Shown here: piece after piece, positions 1 through 5,612 of the stretch
How positions within the stretch are numbered: the first letter of the stretch is position 1
How the letters are laid out: each line of letters opens with the position of its first letter
DNA from: Propionibacteriaceae bacterium
Lineage (GTDB): Bacteria; Actinomycetota; Actinomycetes; Propionibacteriales; Propionibacteriaceae
DNA: 7,291 bases
NCBI GenBank assembly: GCA_024636075.1
Contig: JAGXHS010000008.1
Coordinates: forward strand, 1 to 7,291
Direction of reading: 5' to 3'
The notes under the pieces: generated by a model
Database searches by the model: none
Told to the model about the DNA's origin: nothing
Seen by the model: the letters and a program-made list of their open reading frames with translations, nothing else
Made by a program: the position numbers and the translations under genes

Positions 1-53
1 CCTATGGGCCGTAAGTGCCTCCAAACCTCCGACCATGATGAAGGGTCGCCTCC

Positions 54-223
54 ATGCGACGGCGACGCTACGCATGGATCGCCGCCGGGGTGTTCGACGC
101 CCTCGTCAACGAAGCAATCGCGGGGTATTGCCGCATCCGTGGCTTGAACCTGTCCGAGGTGTGCATCGACGTCTGACGCACAAGCCCGTGTGCGGGGATG
201 GGACCGGACCCAACCTCACCGAC
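54..223 (+). pseudogene. IS5-family transposase remnant, frameshifted and truncated
   Basis: This is a decayed fragment of a DDE transposase of the actinobacterial IS5 type. The frame from the ATG at 54 reads RRRRYAWIAAGVFDALVNEA, then AIAGYCRIRGLNLSEVCIDV, and stops at TGA 174-176. The reading resumes in another frame from about 176 with THKPVCGDGTGPNLTD. Intact relatives, as I recall them, run from a GVFD segment through LSEV.VDG to HKAP.GGEGTG.NPTDR.KLG. The order and spacing match, but a frame change falls just after the VD (first catalytic Asp) segment and the similarity ends near 223, before the remaining catalytic residues. There is no recognisable N-terminal part in the first 50 bases. 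Family assignment rests on motif recall, without an alignment. Confidence 0.72.
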
Positions 224-596
224 CCACCACCGCTTCGCCCGTGGCTGCGCTGGGCGGTCCAGCGGACAAACTCGCGGCGGTCAAACTTCGGCCAGCTCCG
301 CGCAACACCGACCGGTTCGCCGTCCCCGGCTCGCGCAGCTCGCCCCCCCGATCACGGCGACCTGACGTCTGAGCGAAACCCGACACCCGCTGCCGTCGGG
401 AGGCTTCCACCGTCCCACCAGCGTGGCGGGGCCGCCCGAGTCCCGGGGACGGGACATCGACCTCCCTGAGCGGGGACCTCGGCGTGGGCGCGTGAGGCTG
501 ACGACTTGGCGACAAGATCTCTCACCTCGCGTGTGTCAGAACGGATCGTTTTTAGGCCGTGTCGGCGGTCTGTGCCAGAACTCGTCCAACAACCAC

Positions 597-621
597 CCCC
601 ACAAACCCATGGGTTGTGGGG
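597..621. repeat. Inverted repeat able to form a hairpin, with an alternative downstream partner
   Basis: The left arm CCCCACAAACC and the right arm GGTTGTGGGG pair around a CATG loop with one bulged A. The left-arm core CACAAACCC (600-608) is also perfectly complementary to GGGTTTGTG at 643-651, so two mutually exclusive pairings are possible. No gene starts directly downstream on either strand. It may be part of the terminal region of the decayed IS5-like element, whose expected distal end would fall in roughly this area. Confidence 0.5.
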
Positions 622-637
622 CATCGGAGTATTGCAA

Positions 638-656
638 CAGGGGGGTTTGTGCACGA
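638..656 (-). repeat. 19-nt dispersed direct repeat, copy A
   Basis: On the minus strand this reads TCGTGCACAAACCCCCCTG. It matches copy B at 4082-4100 at 18 of 19 positions in the same orientation. It holds the palindrome GTGCAC. The two copies bracket the segment with the three exported-protein genes. It could instead be the terminal sequence of the IS5-like element, or a chance match in GC-rich DNA. Confidence 0.45.
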
Positions 657-754
657 CACCTCTCAGTACTTCTCGATGTCATCCGGCGTGCGTGCGGCGT
701 GGCCTGCCATCATCGCAGTGAACTGGCCCATCTACGCGATGTTCTCGTATGAAT

Positions 755-777
755 GGCCTCCCGTTAGACGGGAAGCC
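755..777 (-). terminator. Hairpin downstream of the protease-lipoprotein pair, possible terminator
   Basis: TCCCGT (759-764) and ACGGGA (768-773) form a perfect 6-bp stem around the loop TAG. The stem continues past one mismatch with GGC (755-757) and GCC (775-777). It lies about 145 nt beyond the lipoprotein stop codon in its direction of transcription. The minus strand has no T-run after the stem, so it is not a classical intrinsic terminator, although GC-rich actinobacteria often lack the T-run. Confidence 0.35.
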
Positions 778-844
778 GGACGTAGTCTGGGTCCCTCGGA
801 GGGCTTGTCTGAGCCGCGATCGAGGCGCAGCGGAAGGGCCTGTC

Positions 845-925
845 ATGCCGACGGACTTCGTCATCCCGCAGTACCTCGCAGCACACCGTCACCCCGGCAC
901 GCCCGTGAACTTGGGGCCCCATTAG
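845..925 (+). CDS. Possible 26-residue small ORF of unknown function
   Basis: The frame starts at ATG 845 and reads MPTDFVIPQYLAAHRHPGTP followed by VNLGPH, ending at TAG 923-925. GGAAGG lies seven bases before the ATG, a well-spaced ribosome binding site, which is the main reason to list it. It has no signal peptide or membrane segment, and I do not recognise it. Its stop overlaps the stop of the convergent lipoprotein gene, sharing bases 923-924. It could also be a chance frame or the broken end of a larger gene, since the frame stays open upstream. Confidence 0.18.
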   Translation: MPTDFVIPQYLAAHRHPGTPVNLGPH

Positions 926-1839
926 GTCACCGGGCTCAACTGGCCCGTGTCTGGGTCGGAGGTGAACTCCTCTGGTTCACCAGTTTGGGGCGCTTCCAGA
1001 ACATCGACCGGGACGGTGAAGATCTTAGGCCCGTTCGGACCCTCGGGCTGGGTGTAACTGCCACCCTCAACGTCTTCGGGGCCGCCTTCGTACCGGAGCG
1101 CGGGGAACTCCACGACCTCGTCTCGGATACGGCCGAGCTGGATGCCGTCATTGCCGACAGCCCAGACATTGTCGGCGTAGTCGAAGAACTCCCAGTCATA
1201 GACCAGACCCGCCAACTGCGTCTGCTGGCCAACCAACTCCGAGCGGATCGAGTCCAGATCGAGCGGGGCGGCAAGAACGACGCCCAGCGTCGCCGTCGAC
1301 CCGGCAGTCAGGTCCTGGTGGACGCCTTCGGACGCGTCCGGATCGACGATGGCCCGATCGATGGTCATGACCAGGTGAATCGTCGAGGCCTGGGCGTCCG
1401 CGGCCTCGAACTCCAGCTCGTGCTTCGTCGCGGGCCCGTCGCCCATTTCGTCCTGGTAGGACCACCGGAAGCTTCTTCCTGGCTCGACCGCCACGACTTG
1501 TCCGGCAACGTAGGCCTCGGCTATCGAGATTGGCTCCTCGCCATCGATAGTGTAGCGCATCTGGGGCATTGCTCGAACAGGCGTTTGGTAGATCCCGCTA
1601 CCAGTCTTGGCGACGGCCTGGTTGCGACCGTAGATCTGATCCCAGAGGCTGTTGGCTCGTTCGGACACGGATGATTGCGTCTCGTCAGGAGTGATGGTGG
1701 GTGAAGAAGTCGCGCTGGACGGGGGTTCAGCGGCTGCGTTCGTCGCCGATATGTCGTCGCTGCTCACCGCGCACCCGGCCAAGAACACGGTGGTGATCGC
1801 AACGACCGGCACACATGTTGTCCGTCTACGTGTAACCAT
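922..1839 (-). CDS. Putative lipoprotein of unknown function
   Basis: This encodes a 305-residue protein anchored by lipid to the outer face of the cytoplasmic membrane. The N-terminus has an Arg-rich n-region (R4-R6), a hydrophobic core at about residues 10-19 and the lipobox L20-A21-G22-C23, so Cys23 is the predicted lipidation site. A Ser/Thr/Ala/Pro-rich linker follows (about 24-60), then an acidic, mostly polar globular part to the end. That part contains many alternating hydrophobic residues, suggesting a beta-rich fold. I recognise no catalytic motif or named domain. The frame is open further upstream, but the ATG at 1839 is chosen because it has AAAGGA six bases before it and starts exactly at the signal peptide. 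It lies 31 nt downstream of the metalloprotease gene on the same strand, so co-transcription is likely. GC content is clearly higher than in that neighbour. Confidence 0.85.
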   Translation of the reverse strand: MVTRRRTTCVPVVAITTVFLAGCAVSSDDISATNAAAEPPSSATSSPTITPDETQSSVSERANSLWDQIYGRNQAVAKTGSGIYQTPVRAMPQMRYTIDGEEPISIAEAYVAGQVVAVEPGRSFRWSYQDEMGDGPATKHELEFEAADAQASTIHLVMTIDRAIVDPDASEGVHQDLTAGSTATLGVVLAAPLDLDSIRSELVGQQTQLAGLVYDWEFFDYADNVWAVGNDGIQLGRIRDEVVEFPALRYEGGPEDVEGGSYTQPEGPNGPKIFTVPVDVLEAPQTGEPEEFTSDPDTGQLSPVT

Positions 1840-1845
1840 CAAGGA

Positions 1846-1851
1846 TCCTTT
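1846..1851 (-). promoter_or_regulatory. Ribosome binding site fixing the lipoprotein start
   Basis: AAAGGA on the minus strand with a six-base spacer to the ATG at 1839. It selects this start over earlier in-frame start codons and places the lipobox at residues 20-23. Confidence 0.7.
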
Positions 1852-1870
1852 CAGAAGTAGGGCACACTTG

Positions 1871-2527
1871 CTACGGATTCTGACAAAAGCAGTTGATGTG
1901 TTGTCTATTGTGCGTAGCAAAAAAGTGGCTATTTGATGGAAGTATACGGGGCAAACAGCCTTTGTCAATGTGCGCCAGACTGAAGGTATGTGCGATCTCA
2001 TGGCAAGCAAGAGTTTTCCTCGTGGCAACGTGTGTTGAGTTGGTGAAGCTTGTGTCAAATCGGATGATGAATCGTTGGCATCGATCAATGGGAGTCAGAC
2101 TCATGCATTCGGCGTGAGCGATAGTTGACTCGCCATCTCCGTCCGAGTCTGGATGCCAGTCGAATCCGCAGACTTCAGTGGTGTAATTGTCATCGTACAA
2201 TACGACATCTGTATTTAAAGTCTGCTGAGACTCCTCCGGTTGGCGATTGATATTGGTGGCGTCGACATCATTGACCATGACATCGCCTACAGCGTGATGC
2301 ATGGCGCTTGTCAGACCGCCTCGATACCAAGTCATGGTAGAGTTGTCTTGTCGATTGAGTCCCTGACACCCGGTGTTTCCTGTAGCACCTCTGTAGTTGT
2401 CTGCGCTTGCTGAGGAGGAATAGAAGGGCATCATCACGGAGATCAATGCCAAGGCTGTTGCCATGGTTGCGATCCGGATAGCGCTCTTAGACTGACCATG
2501 GTTTGAGGAGGTGCGAACCAAATACAA
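1871..2527 (-). CDS. Secreted metzincin/matrixin-like zinc metalloprotease with non-canonical active-site region
   Basis: This encodes a 218-residue predicted exported protease. Residues 1-42 form a signal peptide: K14 and R18, hydrophobic core about 20-35, and SSSASA before a likely cut at A42/D43. The mature part follows the pattern I know from small actinobacterial matrixin-family enzymes: GLTSAM (71-76), DVVLYDDNY (107-115), RCQRFIIRFDTSF (149-161), then ACHEIAHTFSLAH with zinc ligands H176, H180 and H186 and catalytic base E177. The usual Gly of HExxHxxGxxH is Ser183. The segment GCLPR (190-194), where relatives have the Met of the Met-turn after a Cys, has Leu192. The tail PSNSHFFATHNRQ fits the family end. 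There are eight Cys in the mature part, so disulfides are likely. The start is uncertain: TTG 2527 has AAAAGG seven bases upstream and keeps the charged n-region, whereas ATG 2464 would lose it. Base composition is about 40-47% GC in sampled lines, far below the neighbours, which suggests recent transfer. Confidence 0.82.
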   Translation of the reverse strand: MYLVRTSSNHGQSKSAIRIATMATALALISVMMPFYSSSASADNYRGATGNTGCQGLNRQDNSTMTWYRGGLTSAMHHAVGDVMVNDVDATNINRQPEESQQTLNTDVVLYDDNYTTEVCGFDWHPDSDGDGESTIAHAECMSLTPIDRCQRFIIRFDTSFTNSTHVATRKTLACHEIAHTFSLAHIDKGCLPRILPSNSHFFATHNRQHINCFCQNP

Positions 2528-2770
2528 GGGGGTGCCTTTTATTGGGGGTAAGTCCTATTTCAACTATCTACTCCCCTACGAGTTCTGTCGCGAGTCAACC
2601 ATCGCCGTTTGGGCCATATTGGCTCGATCAAAGGCCACGTCGTTCGCCTAGGCTTCCCCGCTGCCGATCTCGGTATCGGCTAGGAAGGACTGTGCGGCCA
2701 TAGGGTGAGACGCGTCTGCCAACTGGATGGTTGCGTCAGGTCGCAGCCGATTGCTGGCGCCTCGGAGGTT

Positions 2771-2804
2771 GGGGGGGTCGGGGGTGGCGTCGGGGGACGC
2801 TGGG
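2771..2804 (+). other. Canonical G-quadruplex motif
   Basis: Four plus-strand G-runs of at least three (2771-2777, 2780-2784, 2792-2796, 2802-2804) are separated by loops of 2, 7 and 5 bases. This satisfies the standard G3+N1-7 rule. The G-rich strand is the template strand for the minus-strand genes around it. Function is unknown; a chance occurrence in GC-rich DNA is possible. Confidence 0.6.
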
Positions 2805-2810
2805 CTAGGC

Positions 2811-2870
2811 ACACAGGGACTGCAGTGTTGGATGGCGTTAGACACCTCCAGTCTCACGGAATCCCTGTGT
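2811..2870. repeat. Inverted repeat, nested hairpin, possible terminator of the upstream gene
   Basis: ACACAGGGA (2811-2819) and TCCCTGTGT (2862-2870) are perfect 9-bp inverted arms. Inside them CTG pairs with CAG and GTGT (2825-2828) pairs with ACAC (2842-2845), giving a long interrupted stem-loop. It starts about 90 nt past the stop codon of the 2962-4098 gene. It could end that transcript or be a small structured RNA or the relic of an element end. No T-run follows it. Confidence 0.4.
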
Positions 2871-2961
2871 CCTTCCGATCCGACGCCACCCTGAGCCCGC
2901 CAACTTCCAAAGAGCCTGGATAGTCGGGTGACCGTGCGGGGCCCATCAACCCGCTTGCGGA

Positions 2962-4098
2962 TCAACTCGGAAACAGAACCTTCTCGGTGTATCGGTCCCA
3001 CTCGAGCGCTCCGTCGGCGAGGACGTTCAGCACCACCACCTCGTGCTTGGCGGTGTCGATCCGGACCTCCGCCAGGACCTGGCCCGAGGTGCCAACTGCC
3101 TCGAGCAGGTGCGTTCCGGGCTCAAGGTCGAGGTCGTAGTGGTAGACGACCGTTCGGATGCTCTCGCCACGGGCAAAGGCACCGTCGACGATCGTGTCGT
3201 CGTCCAGGCGGATCTGCAGGGCATGCTCGCTGCCCAGCGCCGCCCTGTCCAGCGCCACCGTGAGTTGCAGCATCTCTGATCCCGTCGGCTGGGCGGACAG
3301 AGGAGGTGTCGGGAGCTCCACCGGCGGCTCGTAGTCGATCCACACCGATCCGATGAACCGCACACCGTCCGGATCACAGCCCGGGTCCGGCGGGCTGGCC
3401 CAATCCACGGCGCCGAGGGTCTCCTGCACGGTCTGTTCCGCCTCCGGCGGACCCGCGCCGCCGGCCCCGAAGTGCACAACCGACCCCATCACGAGGACCT
3501 CTTCCTGGTCCGGCTCGTCGAGGAAGACCACGGCCTGCTGCTCGTCGTCCCACCGGGTTCGGTCCTGGGGCCACACCAGCAAGTGAAGACCATCGTCGGT
3601 CCGAAGCATGACGCACCCGTCGACCAACGCCAGGCGGCCCGACGCAGTTTCCTTTCGTCCTTCATCGATGTCGGCGACCGCCAACGGCCCCCACTCCGCG
3701 ACTGAGGGTGGGTCCGACTTGATGTCCGCCGATGGTGACTCGTGGGTGGCGGACGCATACGGTTCCGTCGCGACGGTTCCCGGTGGCGTCGACGCTGTGG
3801 CGGGGGACGGCGAGGTGATGGGTGTGATCGACGCGGCGCCGGGTTGCGTGAGCTGGTTGGTTGCCACCATGACCACGACAATCATGACCGCAACCAAGAT
3901 GGCTGCGGCGGCGATCTGGCGACGTCGTCGTCGAGAGGAGCCGCGACGGGGGATGCGTTCGTAGTCCAGGTTCGGGATCGTGGCGGGGATCGCAAGCGCC
4001 GGCAGTGCGATCGGGTCGTCGAGCGGGGTCTGGTCATCCACAATTACGCGCTGGTCGTCGGTGAGGCCAACCCCGTACACGCAGGGCGGTTTGTGCAC
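2962..4098 (-). CDS. Single-pass membrane-anchored extracytoplasmic protein of unknown function
   Basis: This encodes up to 378 residues. The first ~50 are Asp/Pro-rich and presumably cytoplasmic. A positive cluster RRGSSRRRRR (51-60) is followed by one membrane segment at about 62-80, so the rest faces outside. A Ser/Thr/Pro-rich linker covers about 81-135. Next comes a domain with SGRLALVDGCVMLRTDDG, HLLVWPQDR and VMGSVVHFGAGG (about 152-216). This resembles a GCLRL, LLVWP, VGD-type domain I have seen in uncharacterised bacterial surface proteins. C162 and C241 could form a disulfide. The last ~100 residues alternate hydrophobic and polar residues, suggesting a beta-sandwich. The start is uncertain: an in-frame TGA lies two codons before GTG 4098, and neither this GTG nor GTG 4080 or GTG 4041 has a clear ribosome binding site, so the 5' end may be rearranged. 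Copy B of the 19-nt repeat lies exactly at the start. Confidence 0.8.
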   Translation of the reverse strand: MHKPPCVYGVGLTDDQRVIVDDQTPLDDPIALPALAIPATIPNLDYERIPRRGSSRRRRRQIAAAAILVAVMIVVVMVATNQLTQPGAASITPITSPSPATASTPPGTVATEPYASATHESPSADIKSDPPSVAEWGPLAVADIDEGRKETASGRLALVDGCVMLRTDDGLHLLVWPQDRTRWDDEQQAVVFLDEPDQEEVLVMGSVVHFGAGGAGPPEAEQTVQETLGAVDWASPPDPGCDPDGVRFIGSVWIDYEPPVELPTPPLSAQPTGSEMLQLTVALDRAALGSEHALQIRLDDDTIVDGAFARGESIRTVVYHYDLDLEPGTHLLEAVGTSGQVLAEVRIDTAKHEVVVLNVLADGALEWDRYTEKVLFPS

Positions 4099-4520
4099 GA
4101 TGGGTCAGGGCCCGGACGGTCTCTTGGCAAGGCCCCAGGCACGACCACAGTCCGGTCCTCCGCCACTGGACCACGGCAAGAGTGTGCCGCCGCGGAGCGC
4201 TGGGCCGCCGCGGACGTCGATCCGAGACCCCCCTCCGGTGCGCGATCCACGTCGTCTGGGGCTGATTCCGTCGCGATGAGCTTGCGCGCAGCCAGGGTTC
4301 CAGAGGCGAGGTCTCGGGTGTCGTGGCACGGTGTCGAACCCTCGGATGGACACTCCTTCTGGACTGGGATCGACGTCGTGGACGACATGTCGCTGGGCAC
4401 CGGTGGGTCGGAATCGCGGATGGTCTGGACCGCTTCCCGGATGGTCGCATTCCCGTCGATGCTGTTGGCCCGGCCCCCTGATCGGAAGACCGTGGAATCC
4501 TGATCATCGGCGAACGACAT
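4044..4520 (-). CDS. Possible hypothetical protein, weakly supported
   Basis: A 158-residue frame runs from ATG 4520 to the stop at 4044-4046. The first ~100 residues look protein-like (MSFADDQDSTVF, NATIREAVQTIRDSD) and their codons favour G or C at the third position. The last ~50 residues become Pro/Arg-rich and less natural. There is no signal peptide, membrane segment or motif I recognise. The ribosome binding site is poor (GGGG directly before the ATG). It would start 52 nt after the stop of the TrbL-like gene and overlap the start of the next gene by 55 nt. The alternative is that 4100-4570 is non-coding or scrambled DNA at the edge of the conjugation remnant. Confidence 0.28.
   Translation of the reverse strand: MSFADDQDSTVFRSGGRANSIDGNATIREAVQTIRDSDPPVPSDMSSTTSIPVQKECPSEGSTPCHDTRDLASGTLAARKLIATESAPDDVDRAPEGGLGSTSAAAQRSAAAHSCRGPVAEDRTVVVPGALPRDRPGPDPSCTNRPACTGLASPTTSA
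4082..4100 (-). repeat. 19-nt dispersed direct repeat, copy B
   Basis: On the minus strand this reads TCGTGCACAAACCGCCCTG, differing from copy A (638-656) at one position. It contains the GTG start candidate of the membrane-anchored protein gene, so both copies would translate as the codons for MHKPPC if read from that GTG. The match stops at once outside the 19 bases on both sides. Confidence 0.45.
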
Positions 4521-4572
4521 GCCCCATGGGCCCACATCCCTGTACGTATCCGGTGGGAGCCCCGCGCTGCGG

Positions 4573-5586
4573 TCACCGAGGTGGATGAGTTGGCCCGGTC
4601 GAGCCGTTGCCCAAGGGGCCGGCCGACGACAGCCCTGACGTCGATCCAGACGGGCTCCGAACTCCACCCGACCCGGTACCCCCTCCCGGGCCGCCGCCGG
4701 GCCTGGCGCCGCTACCACCCCCCGGCGACGTGGCCTTCGACGTGGCTTGGTCGGTGGTCTGGGCGGCCGCGCCCAGCCCAGCCTGTGCCGCCTTGGCCCC
4801 AGCCGCTGCCACCCCGAGCCCGGCTGCGGCCGTCGCGCCACCAGCCACCGCGCCGACGCCCGCCTTCCCGGCAGATCCGACGCCGGCCGCACGCATCGCA
4901 GCTGCCGGGCCCCCGCTTGCTCCTCCAACCGCGGCTGCGGTCGGCCCGGCTGCGCCACTTCCACTGCCGACACGTTGGTGGAGCATGTGGGCGATCTGGC
5001 TGCGGCCGCCTCCCGGCGGAGCGACCGCGGCGGTCGGGCGGCGGAAGGTGCCCTCGAGGTCGCTGGTGATGCCGGCGTCGAACACCGGAATCAACCGCAA
5101 CAGCACGTACGGCGCCAAAGCGGCCAGTGAAAGCAACGCACCGCCACCGACCACCACGCCGTACCCGTCGGTGGCGACGTCGGTGTCCAGCGCGGTAGCT
5201 GCCAACGCCATCACCGCCACGATCACGAACTTGGACAGGATGATCGCGACCAGCCCCTGCACCAGCCGGCGCAACCAATGGGCCGTGGCCGGCCACACCA
5301 TCGCCATGAACCCCAGCGGCAGGAACAGCACCGCCACGTAGATCGCCGCCTGGCGCAGCACCAGTTCGAGCCAGATCACGAAGGTCGCGAACCCGACCAC
5401 GATCGCACCCAACAGCGCCGCGAACCCGGCCGCCGCCCCGGCAGTCGGAACCGATAGCGCAACGACTGCGGTGCCAAGACCAGTGGCGAAGTCGTTGAGG
5501 TCTGACCCCATCGATCGGCCGATCCAGTTCGACATCCCGTCGGTGATCGTGACCAGCATGTCCACCACGACCACAAGCCAGCCGGT
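4573..5586 (-). pseudogene. TrbL/VirB6-type conjugal transfer membrane protein, N-terminally truncated
   Basis: This is the C-terminal two-thirds of a polytopic inner-membrane component of a type IV secretion/conjugation channel. Recognisable sequence begins at about TGWLVVVVDMLVTITDGMSNW. A series of membrane helices follows, including LVLRQAAIYVAVLFLPLGFM, VWPATAHWLRRLVQGLVAII and LSKFVIVAVMALAATAL, the most typical block of the actinobacterial family. Next is a segment ending LAPYVLLRLIPVFDAG, then about 150 residues of Gly/Ala/Pro/Ser-rich tail, also typical. Family members as I know them carry roughly another hundred or more N-terminal residues with further helices. Here the similarity stops 27 bases from the SDR stop codon, and upstream codons in this frame only shadow the SDR gene. 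No ribosome binding site precedes the first starts (GTG 5574, ATG 5559). Other transfer genes are absent, so a functional system here is unlikely. Confidence 0.75.
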
Positions 5587-5591
5587 GACCG

Positions 5592-5609
5592 CCCGCCGGG
5601 ACCCGCCGG
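5592..5609. repeat. Short direct repeat at the SDR/TrbL junction
   Basis: CCCGCCGG occurs at 5592-5599 and again at 5602-5609. The pair lies exactly in the 26 bases between the SDR stop codon and the first TrbL-like codons, the expected position of a recombination scar. GC-rich 8-mers recur by chance, so this is suggestive only. Confidence 0.35.
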
Positions 5610-5612
5610 TCC

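Larger units (their letters stand above)
224..844. other. Tract without a convincing gene between the IS5 remnant and the lipoprotein gene
   Basis: No reading frame here has a start, a ribosome binding site and a recognisable product together. From about 655 to 770 two readings look somewhat protein-like. The plus strand gives a hydrophobic Trp-rich stretch around AAWPAIIAVNWPIYAMFSYEW. The minus strand gives MGQFTAMMAGHAARTPDDIEKY split into short pieces, preceded by an in-frame TAG. The wobble positions of these two frames coincide, so third-position GC cannot separate them. The tract may hold debris of a broken gene plus the distal end of the IS5-like element. It also contains the hairpins at 597-621 and 755-777 and one copy of the 19-nt repeat. 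Confidence 0.5.
2528..2961. other. 434-nt intergenic region with G-rich motif and long inverted repeat
   Basis: No convincing gene is present. The minus frame at 2648-3001 is open but shows only weak third-position GC preference and no recognisable product. The region should hold the 3' end of the transcript of the 2962-4098 gene and the promoter of the metalloprotease. I found no well-spaced -35/-10 pair. A small perfect inverted repeat, GCCGAT and ATCGGC with a six-base loop, lies within 2668-2690. Confidence 0.55.

Noticed and set aside
352..654. Minus-strand open frame starting with MHKPPC, like the anchored protein
   Set aside because: The shared start comes only from the 19-nt repeat. 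After that the residues are Cys/Pro/Gly-rich with no similarity or coding signal.
559..1674. Long plus-strand open frame of 371 codons
   Set aside because: Most of it is the antisense of the lipoprotein gene, which has a lipobox, a ribosome binding site and natural composition. The open frame results from aligned GC-rich wobble positions.
2565..2598. TTGACT (2593-2598) and TAGATA (2565-2570) as a minus-strand promoter for the protease
   Set aside because: The spacer is 22 bases, well outside the 16-18 of a housekeeping promoter, and the -10 match is poor.
2648..3001. Minus-strand open frame of 117 codons
   Set aside because: Third-position GC preference is weak, no ribosome binding site or known motif is seen, and it overlaps the end of the upstream gene.
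638..4100. Integron-type attC sites or a CRISPR array made by the 19-nt repeats
   Set aside because: There are only two copies 3.4 kb apart, without attC core sites or regular spacers.
3742..4503. Plus-strand open frame of 253 codons
   Set aside because: It is antisense to the start of the membrane-anchored protein gene, very rich in Arg and Gly, with no recognisable domain or start signal.
4607..5341. Plus-strand open frame of 244 codons rich in Ala and Pro
   Set aside because: It is the antisense of the Gly/Ala/Pro-rich tail and membrane domain of the TrbL-like gene, and low complexity keeps it open.
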